Below are positions 16,833 to 24,432 of a DNA stretch of 64,000 nt, piece after piece (positions within the stretch are counted from its first letter, which is position 1; each line of letters begins with the position of its first letter). Source of the DNA: Paraburkholderia tagetis (GTDB taxonomy: Bacteria > Pseudomonadota > Gammaproteobacteria > Burkholderiales > Burkholderiaceae); assembly GCF_022213065.1 (NCBI RefSeq), contig NZ_JAKLJA010000004.1, positions 124,001 to 188,000 on the forward strand, in the 5' to 3' direction. A program made the translations under genes and the position numbers. The notes beneath the pieces were generated by a model. That model made no database searches. It was not told the DNA's origin and saw nothing but the letters and a program-made list of their open reading frames with translations.

Positions 16833-16876
16833 ATTGTGAAAACAATGTTGTCATGACAATTTAAGCGGCCTATACT
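16833..16876 (+). promoter_or_regulatory. Operator O2 overlapping a sigma-70-like promoter for the sulfatase gene
   Basis: ATTGTGAAAACAAT (16833-16846), one base, then the perfect palindrome TTGTCATGACAA (16848-16859). The first half of the second palindrome, TTGTCA, is a good -35 box; exactly 17 bases later comes TATACT (16871-16876) as -10. A repressor on this site would block RNA polymerase, which suits MarR control. Confidence 0.75.
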
Positions 16877-16905
16877 TCGGACATTGCTACCCGAACGAGT
16901 CTGCC

Positions 16906-18369
16906 ATGTCCGAATCCGCACAAAAGCCCCGGAATTTCCTGGTCCTGCTCTCCGACGAGCACGATCCCCGCTATACCGGCTGCTACGGCAACCCGTGGAT
17001 TCGCACGCCCAACCTCGACAAGCTGGCGGCGAGAGGCACCCGCTTCGAACGCGCGTACACGCCAAGCCCGATATGCGTGCCCGCGCGCAGCAGCCTGGCC
17101 ACGGGCCGCTATGTCCACGAAATCGGCTACTGGGACAATGCGATTGCCTATGAAGGGCGCAGTACGAGCTGGCATCAGCGTCTGACGAACGCGGGCATTC
17201 GCACGGAGTCCATCGGCAAGCTGCATTTTCGCCGCGAGGGCGACCCGAGCGGATTTTGCGCGCAGCACGAGGCCATGAATATTCAGGATGGCGTAGGGTT
17301 GGTATGGGGCTCGGTGCGCGATCCGCTGCCGCGCTATCGGGGGCCGTCGCCGATCTTCGACGAACTGGGGCCTGGCGAATCCGCCTATAACCGCTATGAC
17401 ATGCGCATTGCCGGGCGAACCGTCGAGTGGCTCGAAGCGCACCGCGACGACCCGCAGCCGTGGGCGCTGTTCGTCGGATTCGTCGCGCCACATATGCCGC
17501 TCGTCGTGCCCGAGCGATACTTTTCTTTGTACGCGCAGGAAGCGGCCACCTTGCCCAAGCTTTTGCCGCGCGATGGGCACGCGCGGCATCCGTGGGTCGA
17601 GCGCATGGCGCAGTTCTGGGACCACGACGCGGCGCTCGGCACCGACGAGCGCCGGTGTATCGCGCGGCAGGCTTACTTTGGCCTGGTCTCTTTTCTCGAT
17701 GCGCAGATCGGACGCGTGCTCGACACGCTGGATCGCTCGGGGCTGGCTGAGAACACCGTCGTGGTCTATTCGTCGGATCACGGCGACAACCTGGGCGCGC
17801 GTGGACTCTGGAACAAGTCGACGCTATATCGCGAGTCAACCGGCATTCCGATGATTGTCGCCGGGCCCGGCGTACCAGCGGGCACAACGCGGCGAACCAA
17901 CGTGGGGCTCGTGGACGTTTATCCCACTGCACTGGACGCCGTCGGGCTCGCGCCGATAGCGGAGGAGCGAGGGCTGCCGGGCAGGTCGCTGATCCAGATC
18001 GCCAGCGCAGCGGACGATCTCGATCGGCCCGGGTTCAGCGAATATCACGCGGTGGGTGCGGATGGCGCCGCCTATATGCTGGCCAGCGGGCGCTACAAGT
18101 ATCACCACTACGTGAATTACCCCGCCGAGCTGTTCGACATCGTCGACGATCCGGAAGAGACGATAAATCTCGCACCATGCGGCGATTACCGGTTGGTGGT
18201 TGAGGAGTTCGAGGCGCGATTGAAAGCGCTTCTTGATCCTGAGCGGGTTGATGCGCGCGCGAAGCGCGACCAGCGGGATCTGGTCGCGAGATATGGTGGC
18301 GCAGAGAAGGCGTGGCAGGTCGGGAACAAGGGCCCCACACCGGCGCCGGACAAGTATCGGATGGTCTAG
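16906..18369 (+). CDS. Sulfatase-family hydrolase (formylglycine type)
   Basis: 487 residues. The N-terminal metal-binding segment is NFLVLLSDEHD (Asp17). The modification motif CVPARSSLATGR (Cys57, Pro59, Arg61) fits CxPxR...TGR, so Cys57 is expected to become formylglycine. The second metal site is YSSDHGDNLG. It belongs to the choline-sulfatase/arylsulfatase/phosphonate monoester hydrolase group; the exact ester is unknown. No sulfatase-maturing enzyme is present in the window. Operator O2 precedes the gene, tying it to the nitrilase regulon and hinting at a sulfated or phosphonylated precursor of the pathway substrate. Confidence 0.85.
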   Translation: MSESAQKPRNFLVLLSDEHDPRYTGCYGNPWIRTPNLDKLAARGTRFERAYTPSPICVPARSSLATGRYVHEIGYWDNAIAYEGRSTSWHQRLTNAGIRTESIGKLHFRREGDPSGFCAQHEAMNIQDGVGLVWGSVRDPLPRYRGPSPIFDELGPGESAYNRYDMRIAGRTVEWLEAHRDDPQPWALFVGFVAPHMPLVVPERYFSLYAQEAATLPKLLPRDGHARHPWVERMAQFWDHDAALGTDERRCIARQAYFGLVSFLDAQIGRVLDTLDRSGLAENTVVVYSSDHGDNLGARGLWNKSTLYRESTGIPMIVAGPGVPAGTTRRTNVGLVDVYPTALDAVGLAPIAEERGLPGRSLIQIASAADDLDRPGFSEYHAVGADGAAYMLASGRYKYHHYVNYPAELFDIVDDPEETINLAPCGDYRLVVEEFEARLKALLDPERVDARAKRDQRDLVARYGGAEKAWQVGNKGPTPAPDKYRMV

Positions 18370-18421
18370 GCGCGGTGGGCCATCCCGCCGTTCACCAGAT
18401 CGTTCAGGTGTGCGATGCCCC

Positions 18422-19234
18422 TCACGCCGCCGCGCGTCGTTTCCGCGCGCTGGCGGTCTTGTTGCTGTCCTTATTGCTGTCCTTATTGACGGCCTGATTG
18501 CTGTCCTTATTGCCATCCTCGCTCGACGCATCGCGCGCCGTATCGGCTCCCTCTCCGCGATCGAGCACCAGCCGGGTCGTGGCGGCGAAATGCTCGCGCA
18601 GCAACTCGCAGGCGCGATCCGCATCGTGGGCCAGCACGGCCTTCACGATTGCCTCGTGCTCCTTGCCGACGTCGCGCTCGCTGGCATGCTGGCTGCGCAA
18701 CGACATGTGCCGATAGCGCGCCGTCTGCGTGCGCAAAGTCGCGGCGAAATGCTTCAGCCACTTCGAGCGGCAGCCCGCGAGCAGCGTCGTGTGGAAATTG
18801 TCGTGCGCGCGCTCCCATGCGGGATTCATGCGGGGCGGATCGCCCGTCACCGTCGGCTGGCTGTTCACCATATGGAATGCCGAGAGCACGGCGCCTTCCC
18901 ATTCGAGATTGCCGCTTTCGATCGCGTCGCGCAGCGCCTCGGACTCGATGCACTGCCGCACCGACGTGATGTCCTCCAGGTCCTCCTTGGAGACCTGCGT
19001 CACCCGGAAACCCCGCTGATCCTCCGTTTCGACGAAACCGCTCATCGCGAGCCGCGACACCGCTTCGCGCAATGGAATCGCGCTCGTCTGATAGCGCTCG
19101 GCCAGCTCTCGGATCTTGAGCTTTGAGCCGGGCGGCAGCGCGCCCGTGACGATGTCCTGAAGTATGGCGTCTGCCAGCACCGATGCCAGGGTGCGCGGCG
19201 AGCTGCTGTCGGCGTTGTCGAGCGTGATGTCCAC
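18422..19234 (-). CDS. GntR-family (FadR-like C-terminal) transcriptional regulator
   Basis: 270 residues from GTG at 19234, which has AGGAGG five bases upstream. The N-terminal winged helix (residues ~15-80) is LASVLADAILQDIVTGALPP, GSKLKIRELAERYQTSAIPL, then REAVSRLAMSGFVE. Residues ~85-220 are the all-helical FCD ligand domain (LEDITSVRQCIESEALRDAI; HDNFH; EHEAIVKAVLAHD), which typically binds a metal and a carboxylate. The C-terminal ~40 residues are a hydrophilic tail with NKDSN repeats, produced by a 15-bp DNA repeat and probably not essential. It is divergent from the FAH/TfdB-like operon, which it most likely controls. Confidence 0.88.
   Translation of the reverse strand: MDITLDNADSSSPRTLASVLADAILQDIVTGALPPGSKLKIRELAERYQTSAIPLREAVSRLAMSGFVETEDQRGFRVTQVSKEDLEDITSVRQCIESEALRDAIESGNLEWEGAVLSAFHMVNSQPTVTGDPPRMNPAWERAHDNFHTTLLAGCRSKWLKHFAATLRTQTARYRHMSLRSQHASERDVGKEHEAIVKAVLAHDADRACELLREHFAATTRLVLDRGEGADTARDASSEDGNKDSNQAVNKDSNKDSNKTASARKRRAAA
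18463..18515. repeat. 15-bp imperfect tandem repeat inside the GntR gene 3' end
   Basis: Units of the type TTGCTGTCCTTA are repeated about four times with one divergent copy, encoding the NKDSN tail of the regulator. Unit number could vary between strains without breaking the frame. Confidence 0.7.
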
Positions 19235-19308
19235 GAAATCCTCCTGCGTCCAGCCTTAATTATATTTAAAACGAAAGTGTATCCACATCTAAGGGTTAAC
19301 GCTCTTGG

Positions 19309-19329
19309 ACAAAAATATATATATTTTGT
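19309..19329. promoter_or_regulatory. AT-rich palindrome in the divergent GntR / FAH intergenic region
   Basis: ACAAAAATATATATATTTTG, followed by T, forms a near-perfect palindrome midway in the 155-bp divergent region. It is strikingly AT-rich against its surroundings and is a candidate operator for the GntR regulator and promoter region for both directions. Confidence 0.45.
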
Positions 19330-19389
19330 ACTTTTATATCCGAAGGCGACGCCTGATGTGTTCGCCCCCTTATCCGATCTGGAGACGTC

Positions 19390-20241
19390 ATGCGCTATGT
19401 AAATTTCTCGGCCGATGGTAAGACACGCCAGTTGGGCGTGCTGCAGGGCTCCACCGTGGTGTCGCTGGACGACACCACGCTCGAACAATTGCTCGCCGAA
19501 GGCACCGATCTGGTCGCCTGGGCGCAGGCCCGCCGGGCATCCGGCACCGAATACAAGGTCGACGAGGTCAGCTTGCTTCCCCCGCTCACGAAGCCTGGCA
19601 AGATCATCTGCGTGGGCCTGAACTACGCCGACCACACCAACGAAAGCCCGTACGATCAGCCGTCCTATCCGACACTGTTTCCGCGCTTCAATACCAGCCT
19701 GATGGGCCACGGCGCGCCGATGATCCGCCCGCTCGTGTCCGATTCGCTGGATTTCGAGGGCGAGATGGCGGTGGTGCTCGGACGCGGCGGCCGTCACGTG
19801 CCGCTCGCACAAGCGCTCGATTGCGTGGCTGGATACTCGATCTTCAACGATGGTTCCGTGCGCGAATATCAGTTCAAGGCGCCGCAATGGACGGTCGGCA
19901 AGAACTTCGACGCCACGGGCGCATTCGGCCCCACGCTCGTCACGGCCGACGAAGTCCCGGCGGGCGGCAAGGGGCTCAAGCTGGAGACGCGCCTGAACGG
20001 CAAGGTCGTCCAGTCCGCGAACACGGACGACATGCTGTTCGACGTGGCCTCGCTCATTGCCATCATCAGCGAGGCAATTACGCTCGAAGCGGGCGACGTG
20101 ATCGTGAGCGGCACGCCGGCCGGCATCGGCTGGGCGCGCGAGCCGAAGCTGATCATGCGCGCGGGCGACGTGTGCGAGGTGGAGATCGAAGGGCTCGGCG
20201 TGCTGCGCAACGTGGTCCAGGACGAGGCGCCGCAGCGCTGA
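19390..20241 (+). CDS. Fumarylacetoacetate hydrolase (FAH)-family protein
   Basis: 283 residues. The FAH catalytic domain runs from ~residue 70: KIICVGLNYADHTNES, then the metal-binding DFEGEMAVVLGRGGRHV, GYSIFNDGSVREYQ, KNFDATGAFGP and the closing SGTPAGIGWA. Family members hydrolyse C-C bonds of dioxo acids or act as hydratases/decarboxylases in meta-cleavage pathways. It is the first gene of an operon with the TfdB-like hydroxylase and extradiol dioxygenase, so it probably processes the ring-fission product. Control by the divergent GntR gene is likely. Confidence 0.9.
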   Translation: MRYVNFSADGKTRQLGVLQGSTVVSLDDTTLEQLLAEGTDLVAWAQARRASGTEYKVDEVSLLPPLTKPGKIICVGLNYADHTNESPYDQPSYPTLFPRFNTSLMGHGAPMIRPLVSDSLDFEGEMAVVLGRGGRHVPLAQALDCVAGYSIFNDGSVREYQFKAPQWTVGKNFDATGAFGPTLVTADEVPAGGKGLKLETRLNGKVVQSANTDDMLFDVASLIAIISEAITLEAGDVIVSGTPAGIGWAREPKLIMRAGDVCEVEIEGLGVLRNVVQDEAPQR

Positions 20242-20309
20242 GCGTGCCGGGCCAGGAGAGAGACAGAGGAAGAGACTCAGGAAGAGACTCAGAGGAAACA
20301 GGAGCAGAC

Positions 20310-22103
20310 ATGAGACAGATTCGCGTCCCCGTTTTTGTAGTGGGAGCCGGCCCCGCCGGCCTGACGACCGCCGCGCTGCTGGCGAAATACGGCGTCGAGG
20401 TGCTGGCGATCACGCGTTACCCCGGCACCGCGCACTCGCCGCGCGCGCACATCACGAACCAGCGCACCGTCGAGGTGTTCCGCGATCTCGGCATCGAGGA
20501 CCGCGTGCGCGCGCTGGCCACCTCGAACGAGTTGATGGGCAATAACGTCTGGGCGACGAGCTTCGCCGGCAAGGAAATCGCGCGCCTGGAAACCTGGGGC
20601 ACGGGCGTCAAGCGCAAGGCGGATTACGAGGCGGCGAGTCCTTCGCAGATGTGCAATGCGCCGCAGCATCTGCTCGAGCCCGTGATCCTGACGGCTGCCC
20701 GCGAGTACGGCGCCAGGTTCCTGTTCAATACCGAGCTGGTGTCGATGACGCAGACGGACGACGCCGTGCACTCGAAGGTCGTCGACCGCCTGACCGGCGA
20801 GGAGTTCGAAATCGTTTCGGACTACGCAGTGGGCGCGGACGGCGCGCAAAGCGTGGTCGCGAAACAGCTCGGCTTCGAATACGAAGGCGAAATGGGCTTG
20901 GGCTGTGCGGTCAACTGCTGGCTCGAAGTGGATCTCGAGAAATATACGGCGCACCGTCCCGGCGTGCTCTACTGGATGTGCCAGCCGGGCAGCGACTACT
21001 GGGTGGGAAGCGGCACGTGGATCAACGTGCGGCCCTGGAACGAGTGGGTGCTGCTGTTCATGTACAACCCGAAGGATGGCGAGCCCGACCTGAGCGAAGA
21101 AGCGGTGATCGCGCGCGCCCGCGCGACGATCGGCGACCCGGACATTCCCATTCGCGTGAAGGCCGTGTCCAGGTGGACCATCAACCGCATGTTCGCGCAG
21201 ACCATGGTGAAGGGGCGCGTCGCGATTGCCGGCGACGCAGCGCACCGCCATCCGCCCGCCAACGGTCTCGGTTCGAACACCTCGGTGCAGGACGGCTTCA
21301 ATCTCGCGTGGAAGCTCGCGATGATCGTCAAGGGGCAGGCGTCCCCGGCGCTGTTGCAGACTTACTCGGACGAGCGCCAGCCCGTTGCGCAAGGGGTCGT
21401 GAATCGCGCGATCAAGTCGGTCGCGGGGATGCTGCCGATCGCGCAGGCGCTCGGCTTCCAGGAAGGCCAAAGCGCGGCCGATGGCTGGGCGTCGCTCGAC
21501 GAGCTGTTCGCGGGGAGCGAGGCGGGCAAGCGGCGCAGAAAGACGCTGGCCGAGGCGATCGATTTGCAGAACTATCAGTTCAACTGCCACGGGGTGGAAC
21601 TGGGACAGCGCTACGCGTCGTCCGCCGTCGTGGCCGATGGTGCGGTTTTTCCGGAGCCGACTCGCGACCCCGAGCTTTACTATCATCCCACCACGACCCC
21701 GGGTGCCTGTCTGCCGCACGCCTGGATCCAGCGCGACGACCAGCTCGTGTCAACGCTCGACCTCGTCGGGCAGGGCGCATTCACCGTGTTGACGGGGCCT
21801 GGCGGCGAAGCGTGGAGCGAGGCTGCGCAGCGCGTCGGCGATGAGTTCGGCGTTACCGTGAATGCCGTGTCGATTGCGCACGGCACCGGGACCTTCGACG
21901 CTTACGGCCAATGGGCCGCGCAGCGCGAGATGGAAGACGACGGCTGCGTGCTGGTCCGCCCGGACCGCTTCGTCGCGTATCGCTCGACGTCGCTTGCCGC
22001 CGATCCGCTGGCCGAGTTGCGGCGCGCGCTGAGCGCGATTCTGGGCCGGTCGCCGCGCACGGACGATCGTGCGAAACTGGACGCTGCCGGCGTCTCCGCC
22101 TGA
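20310..22103 (+). CDS. FAD-dependent aromatic hydroxylase, TfdB (2,4-dichlorophenol 6-monooxygenase)-like
   Basis: 597 residues, the usual TfdB length. The dinucleotide-binding motif is VVGAGPAGLTTAALLAKYGV. Group-A flavin hydroxylase motifs follow: SPRAHITNQRTVEVFRDLGI, DYAVGADGAQSVV (DG motif), and RVAIAGDAAHRHPPANGLGS (GD motif). HRPGVLYWMCQPGSD, and SGTWI..RPWNEW further on, are typical of the TfdB subgroup. Such enzymes use NAD(P)H and O2 to hydroxylate phenols ortho to the OH, giving catechols. The C-terminal thioredoxin-like domain is present. The start at 20310 is chosen because it follows a GGAG site; the 68-bp gap before it carries a duplicated AGGAAGAGACTC. The product would suit the extradiol dioxygenase that follows. 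Confidence 0.88.
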   Translation: MRQIRVPVFVVGAGPAGLTTAALLAKYGVEVLAITRYPGTAHSPRAHITNQRTVEVFRDLGIEDRVRALATSNELMGNNVWATSFAGKEIARLETWGTGVKRKADYEAASPSQMCNAPQHLLEPVILTAAREYGARFLFNTELVSMTQTDDAVHSKVVDRLTGEEFEIVSDYAVGADGAQSVVAKQLGFEYEGEMGLGCAVNCWLEVDLEKYTAHRPGVLYWMCQPGSDYWVGSGTWINVRPWNEWVLLFMYNPKDGEPDLSEEAVIARARATIGDPDIPIRVKAVSRWTINRMFAQTMVKGRVAIAGDAAHRHPPANGLGSNTSVQDGFNLAWKLAMIVKGQASPALLQTYSDERQPVAQGVVNRAIKSVAGMLPIAQALGFQEGQSAADGWASLDELFAGSEAGKRRRKTLAEAIDLQNYQFNCHGVELGQRYASSAVVADGAVFPEPTRDPELYYHPTTTPGACLPHAWIQRDDQLVSTLDLVGQGAFTVLTGPGGEAWSEAAQRVGDEFGVTVNAVSIAHGTGTFDAYGQWAAQREMEDDGCVLVRPDRFVAYRSTSLAADPLAELRRALSAILGRSPRTDDRAKLDAAGVSA

Positions 22104-22120
22104 CCTCAGGGAGTGGATTC

Positions 22121-23056
22121 ATGATCGTAACGAAGACCCACCCGGCGCGCTTTGGCGTTCACTCGATCGACCATTTCGCGCTCGAGGTGCCGAGCCTTGC
22201 CGATGCGACGCATTTTTTGTCGGCATTCGGCCTGGAACTGGAGGCGCAGCCGCGGGAACTGCTGGTCCGCGCGCCGGGCAGTACGCACGTGTGGGCCAGG
22301 GCCCGGGCGGGCGAGCGCAAGCGGCTGGCATGGCTGGCGTTCAACTGCTTCGCCGACGACTTCGCGGCGCTGCGCAGCCAGATTCTCGACGCCGGCGGCC
22401 GCGAGGCGGCGGCGCCGCCCGGTGCGCCGGAGGACGGGTTCTGGTTCGACGACCCGGACGGCAACCTGCTGCAGGTGCGGCCCGGGGTGAAGACCTCGCC
22501 GGGCTGCAAGCCGCAGGCGTCGCACGCGCCTGGGGCGCGTTCCTTGCGCGGTGCGCACTTTCGCGCTGAAGCGCCCGGCGCGTGCCCGACGCGGCTTTCG
22601 CACGTGCTGATGTTCACACCCGACGTGAGCCGCATCGTCGACTTCTACGAGCGCGCGCTGGGCTTGCGGCTATCCGATGGATCGGAGGGCGTCGTTGCGT
22701 TCCTGCACGCCCGGCATGGCAGCGATCATCATCTGGTGGCATTTGCCCAGGGAAGCGCCAAGGGCTGGCACCACAGTGCCTGGGATGTGCCCACCGTGGA
22801 CGAAGTCGGCCTTGGCAAGATGCAGATGGAGCGCGCGGGCTACACGCAGGGGTGGGGCGTGGGGCGCCATGTGCTGGGCTCGAACTATTTCCAGTACGTG
22901 CGCGATCCGTGGGGCTCGTATTGGGAGTATTCGGCCGACATCGACTATGTCGACGCGGGCACCGAATGGCCGTGCGGCAATCATCCGCCGGAGGATTCGC
23001 TGTACCTCTGGGGGCCGGACGTTCCCGGTTACTTCTTCGAGAACACCGAGGCTTGA
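22121..23056 (+). CDS. Extradiol ring-cleavage dioxygenase (VOC family, type I)
   Basis: 311 residues made of two VOC modules. The N-terminal module begins with SIDHFALEVPSLADATHFL. The C-terminal catalytic module supplies the expected Fe(II) ligands: His in RLSHVLMFTPD, His in GWHHSAWDVP and Glu in SYWEYSADIDY. These are the spacing and context of 2,3-dihydroxybiphenyl/catechol 2,3-dioxygenases. It starts 17 bp after the TfdB-like gene. Inferred role: meta-cleavage of the catechol made by the hydroxylase, with the FAH-family enzyme acting later. Confidence 0.85.
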   Translation: MIVTKTHPARFGVHSIDHFALEVPSLADATHFLSAFGLELEAQPRELLVRAPGSTHVWARARAGERKRLAWLAFNCFADDFAALRSQILDAGGREAAAPPGAPEDGFWFDDPDGNLLQVRPGVKTSPGCKPQASHAPGARSLRGAHFRAEAPGACPTRLSHVLMFTPDVSRIVDFYERALGLRLSDGSEGVVAFLHARHGSDHHLVAFAQGSAKGWHHSAWDVPTVDEVGLGKMQMERAGYTQGWGVGRHVLGSNYFQYVRDPWGSYWEYSADIDYVDAGTEWPCGNHPPEDSLYLWGPDVPGYFFENTEA

Positions 23057-23070
23057 AGGGGGGAAGGCGC

Positions 23071-23104
23071 GCAGTCGGACCCGCAGTCGGACCCGCAGTC
23101 AGGC
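23071..23104. repeat. 12-bp tandem repeat just after the dioxygenase stop
   Basis: GCAGTCGGACCC is repeated twice with a third partial copy, starting 15 bp after the stop codon. It is one of several minisatellites at gene ends in this window. Confidence 0.7.
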
Positions 23105-23141
23105 GCGCCGGAACGGGTCGAGAAAGACGAACGGGCCAGGA

Positions 23142-23528
23142 TCACGAGGGAAGCACGAATCGGCCTGGCCCGGACGCGATGAGAATAACGAACCCGCCAA
23201 TGATGCTGATGTGTTCGAGAAAACCCGTGAAGAACAGGGTTCGCTGCGCGCCCTGCTGTTTCCAGAAGTCGTAAAAGACCACGGCTGTCGCGAGCGTGAA
23301 AATCGCGAGCAGGACCGACGCTATCGCGGTCTGCCAGCCAGCCATGATTGCCACTCCGCAAACGAGTTGAACGACGATCGTGCCGCTGAGCGCGAGGCGG
23401 GGAAAGGGCAGATTTTTGGCCTGTACCTCTTCGAGGCCGTGGCTGAAAAACAGCAGCTTGTTGAAGCCGCTAAGCACGTACATCAATGCGATGAATAAAC
23501 GCCCGGCGAGGAGGTAGTAGTCGACCAT
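23142..23528 (-). CDS. DoxX-family membrane protein
   Basis: 128 residues with four hydrophobic helices. GRLFIALMYVLSGFNKLLFF in helix 1 and FYDFWKQQGAQRTLFF before the last helix are DoxX signatures. DoxX proteins are small integral membrane proteins often found beside oxidoreductase or aromatic-degradation genes; their molecular role is unsettled. It converges on the dioxygenase gene and lies 125 bp downstream of the isochorismatase-like gene, from which a terminator separates it. Confidence 0.85.
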   Translation of the reverse strand: MVDYYLLAGRLFIALMYVLSGFNKLLFFSHGLEEVQAKNLPFPRLALSGTIVVQLVCGVAIMAGWQTAIASVLLAIFTLATAVVFYDFWKQQGAQRTLFFTGFLEHISIIGGFVILIASGPGRFVLPS

Positions 23529-23589
23529 GGTGCATCCGGAAATGATTGTTCGAGCGTCGCGGGACGGCTACGGTGTCGTCGAAACAAAT

Positions 23590-23628
23590 GGAAAAAAGCC
23601 GGGCGCGCGCAGGGAGCGCGCGCCCGGC
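23590..23628 (-). terminator. Rho-independent terminator after the isochorismatase-like gene
   Basis: 13-bp perfect stem (GCCGGGCGCGCGC, 23598-23610, with its complement 23616-23628) and a 5-base loop; on the minus strand it is followed by TTTTTTCC. It lies 26 bp after the stop of the minus-strand hydrolase gene. Confidence 0.9.
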
Positions 23629-23653
23629 CAGTCGGTTGCGCGTCAGTTGCGCA

Positions 23654-24292
23654 TCAGGTCCGATCGTAGGCGAACTGGATGCCAGCCGTGCCGCCGGTCT
23701 CGATGAACAGGTTCATGAAGGCGGGAACGGTTTCACTGCGCGCCCAGTCGCGCTGCAGTTCGCAGAAGAGCTGCGCGACGCTGATCATCTTGCCGCCCGC
23801 CTGCTCGATGCGGCGAAGCGCGGCTTCATGAGCGGCCACCGAGGTTCCGCCCACGGCATCGACCACGACGTAGACCTCGTAGCCTTCCTTGAGCGCGTCG
23901 AGCGCGGGGAAGGTCAGGCACGCTTCGGTCCAGAGCGCCGTCATGATCAGCTTCTTGCGGCCGGTTGCCTTGACCGCCGCACGGAATTCGACGTCTTCCC
24001 ATGAGTTGATCGAGGTGCGGTCGTAAGTCGGGTAATCGCCGAGCACCGCGCGCAACTGGGGAATCGGCGGCTTGTTCAGGCCGGTTTTGACGTTGACCGT
24101 CGAATGGACGATCGGCAGCTTGTAGGCCACCGCCGCCCTGGACGTGCCGACGATATTGTTGACCAGCAACTGCCGGTCCATCGACGCAATCGAATTCACC
24201 TGTACCGGCTGGTAATCGATGATCACGAATGCGGCGTTCTGCGGGGTCAGCAGATGGTCGTTGGCGGGATCGCGAATCGGTTCGCTGGCCAT
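23654..24292 (-). CDS. Isochorismatase-like cysteine hydrolase (YcaC type)
   Basis: 212 residues with an AGGAGA ribosome site. The catalytic triad of the cysteine-hydrolase family is visible: Asp in FVIIDYQPVQ, a Lys further on (TGRKKLIMT region) and Cys in WTEACLTFPALDALKEGYEV. The YcaC branch has unknown substrates; relatives cleave amides such as nicotinamide or N-carbamoyl compounds. It is monocistronic by its own terminator and sits next to the aromatic cluster without obvious coupling. Confidence 0.85.
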   Translation of the reverse strand: MASEPIRDPANDHLLTPQNAAFVIIDYQPVQVNSIASMDRQLLVNNIVGTSRAAVAYKLPIVHSTVNVKTGLNKPPIPQLRAVLGDYPTYDRTSINSWEDVEFRAAVKATGRKKLIMTALWTEACLTFPALDALKEGYEVYVVVDAVGGTSVAAHEAALRRIEQAGGKMISVAQLFCELQRDWARSETVPAFMNLFIETGGTAGIQFAYDRT

Positions 24293-24432
24293 AAGTTTCT
24301 CCTGTCCAATAAAGGGTGGGATTCGGCTTTCATGCAGTGCCGGTCGGGCTTTTCAAGCATATGCGAACGGCCGCCGACCGGGTGAGCCTCATTTTTCGAA
24401 CACACTGTTCGGTGCCGTCGAACGGCGCGCTT

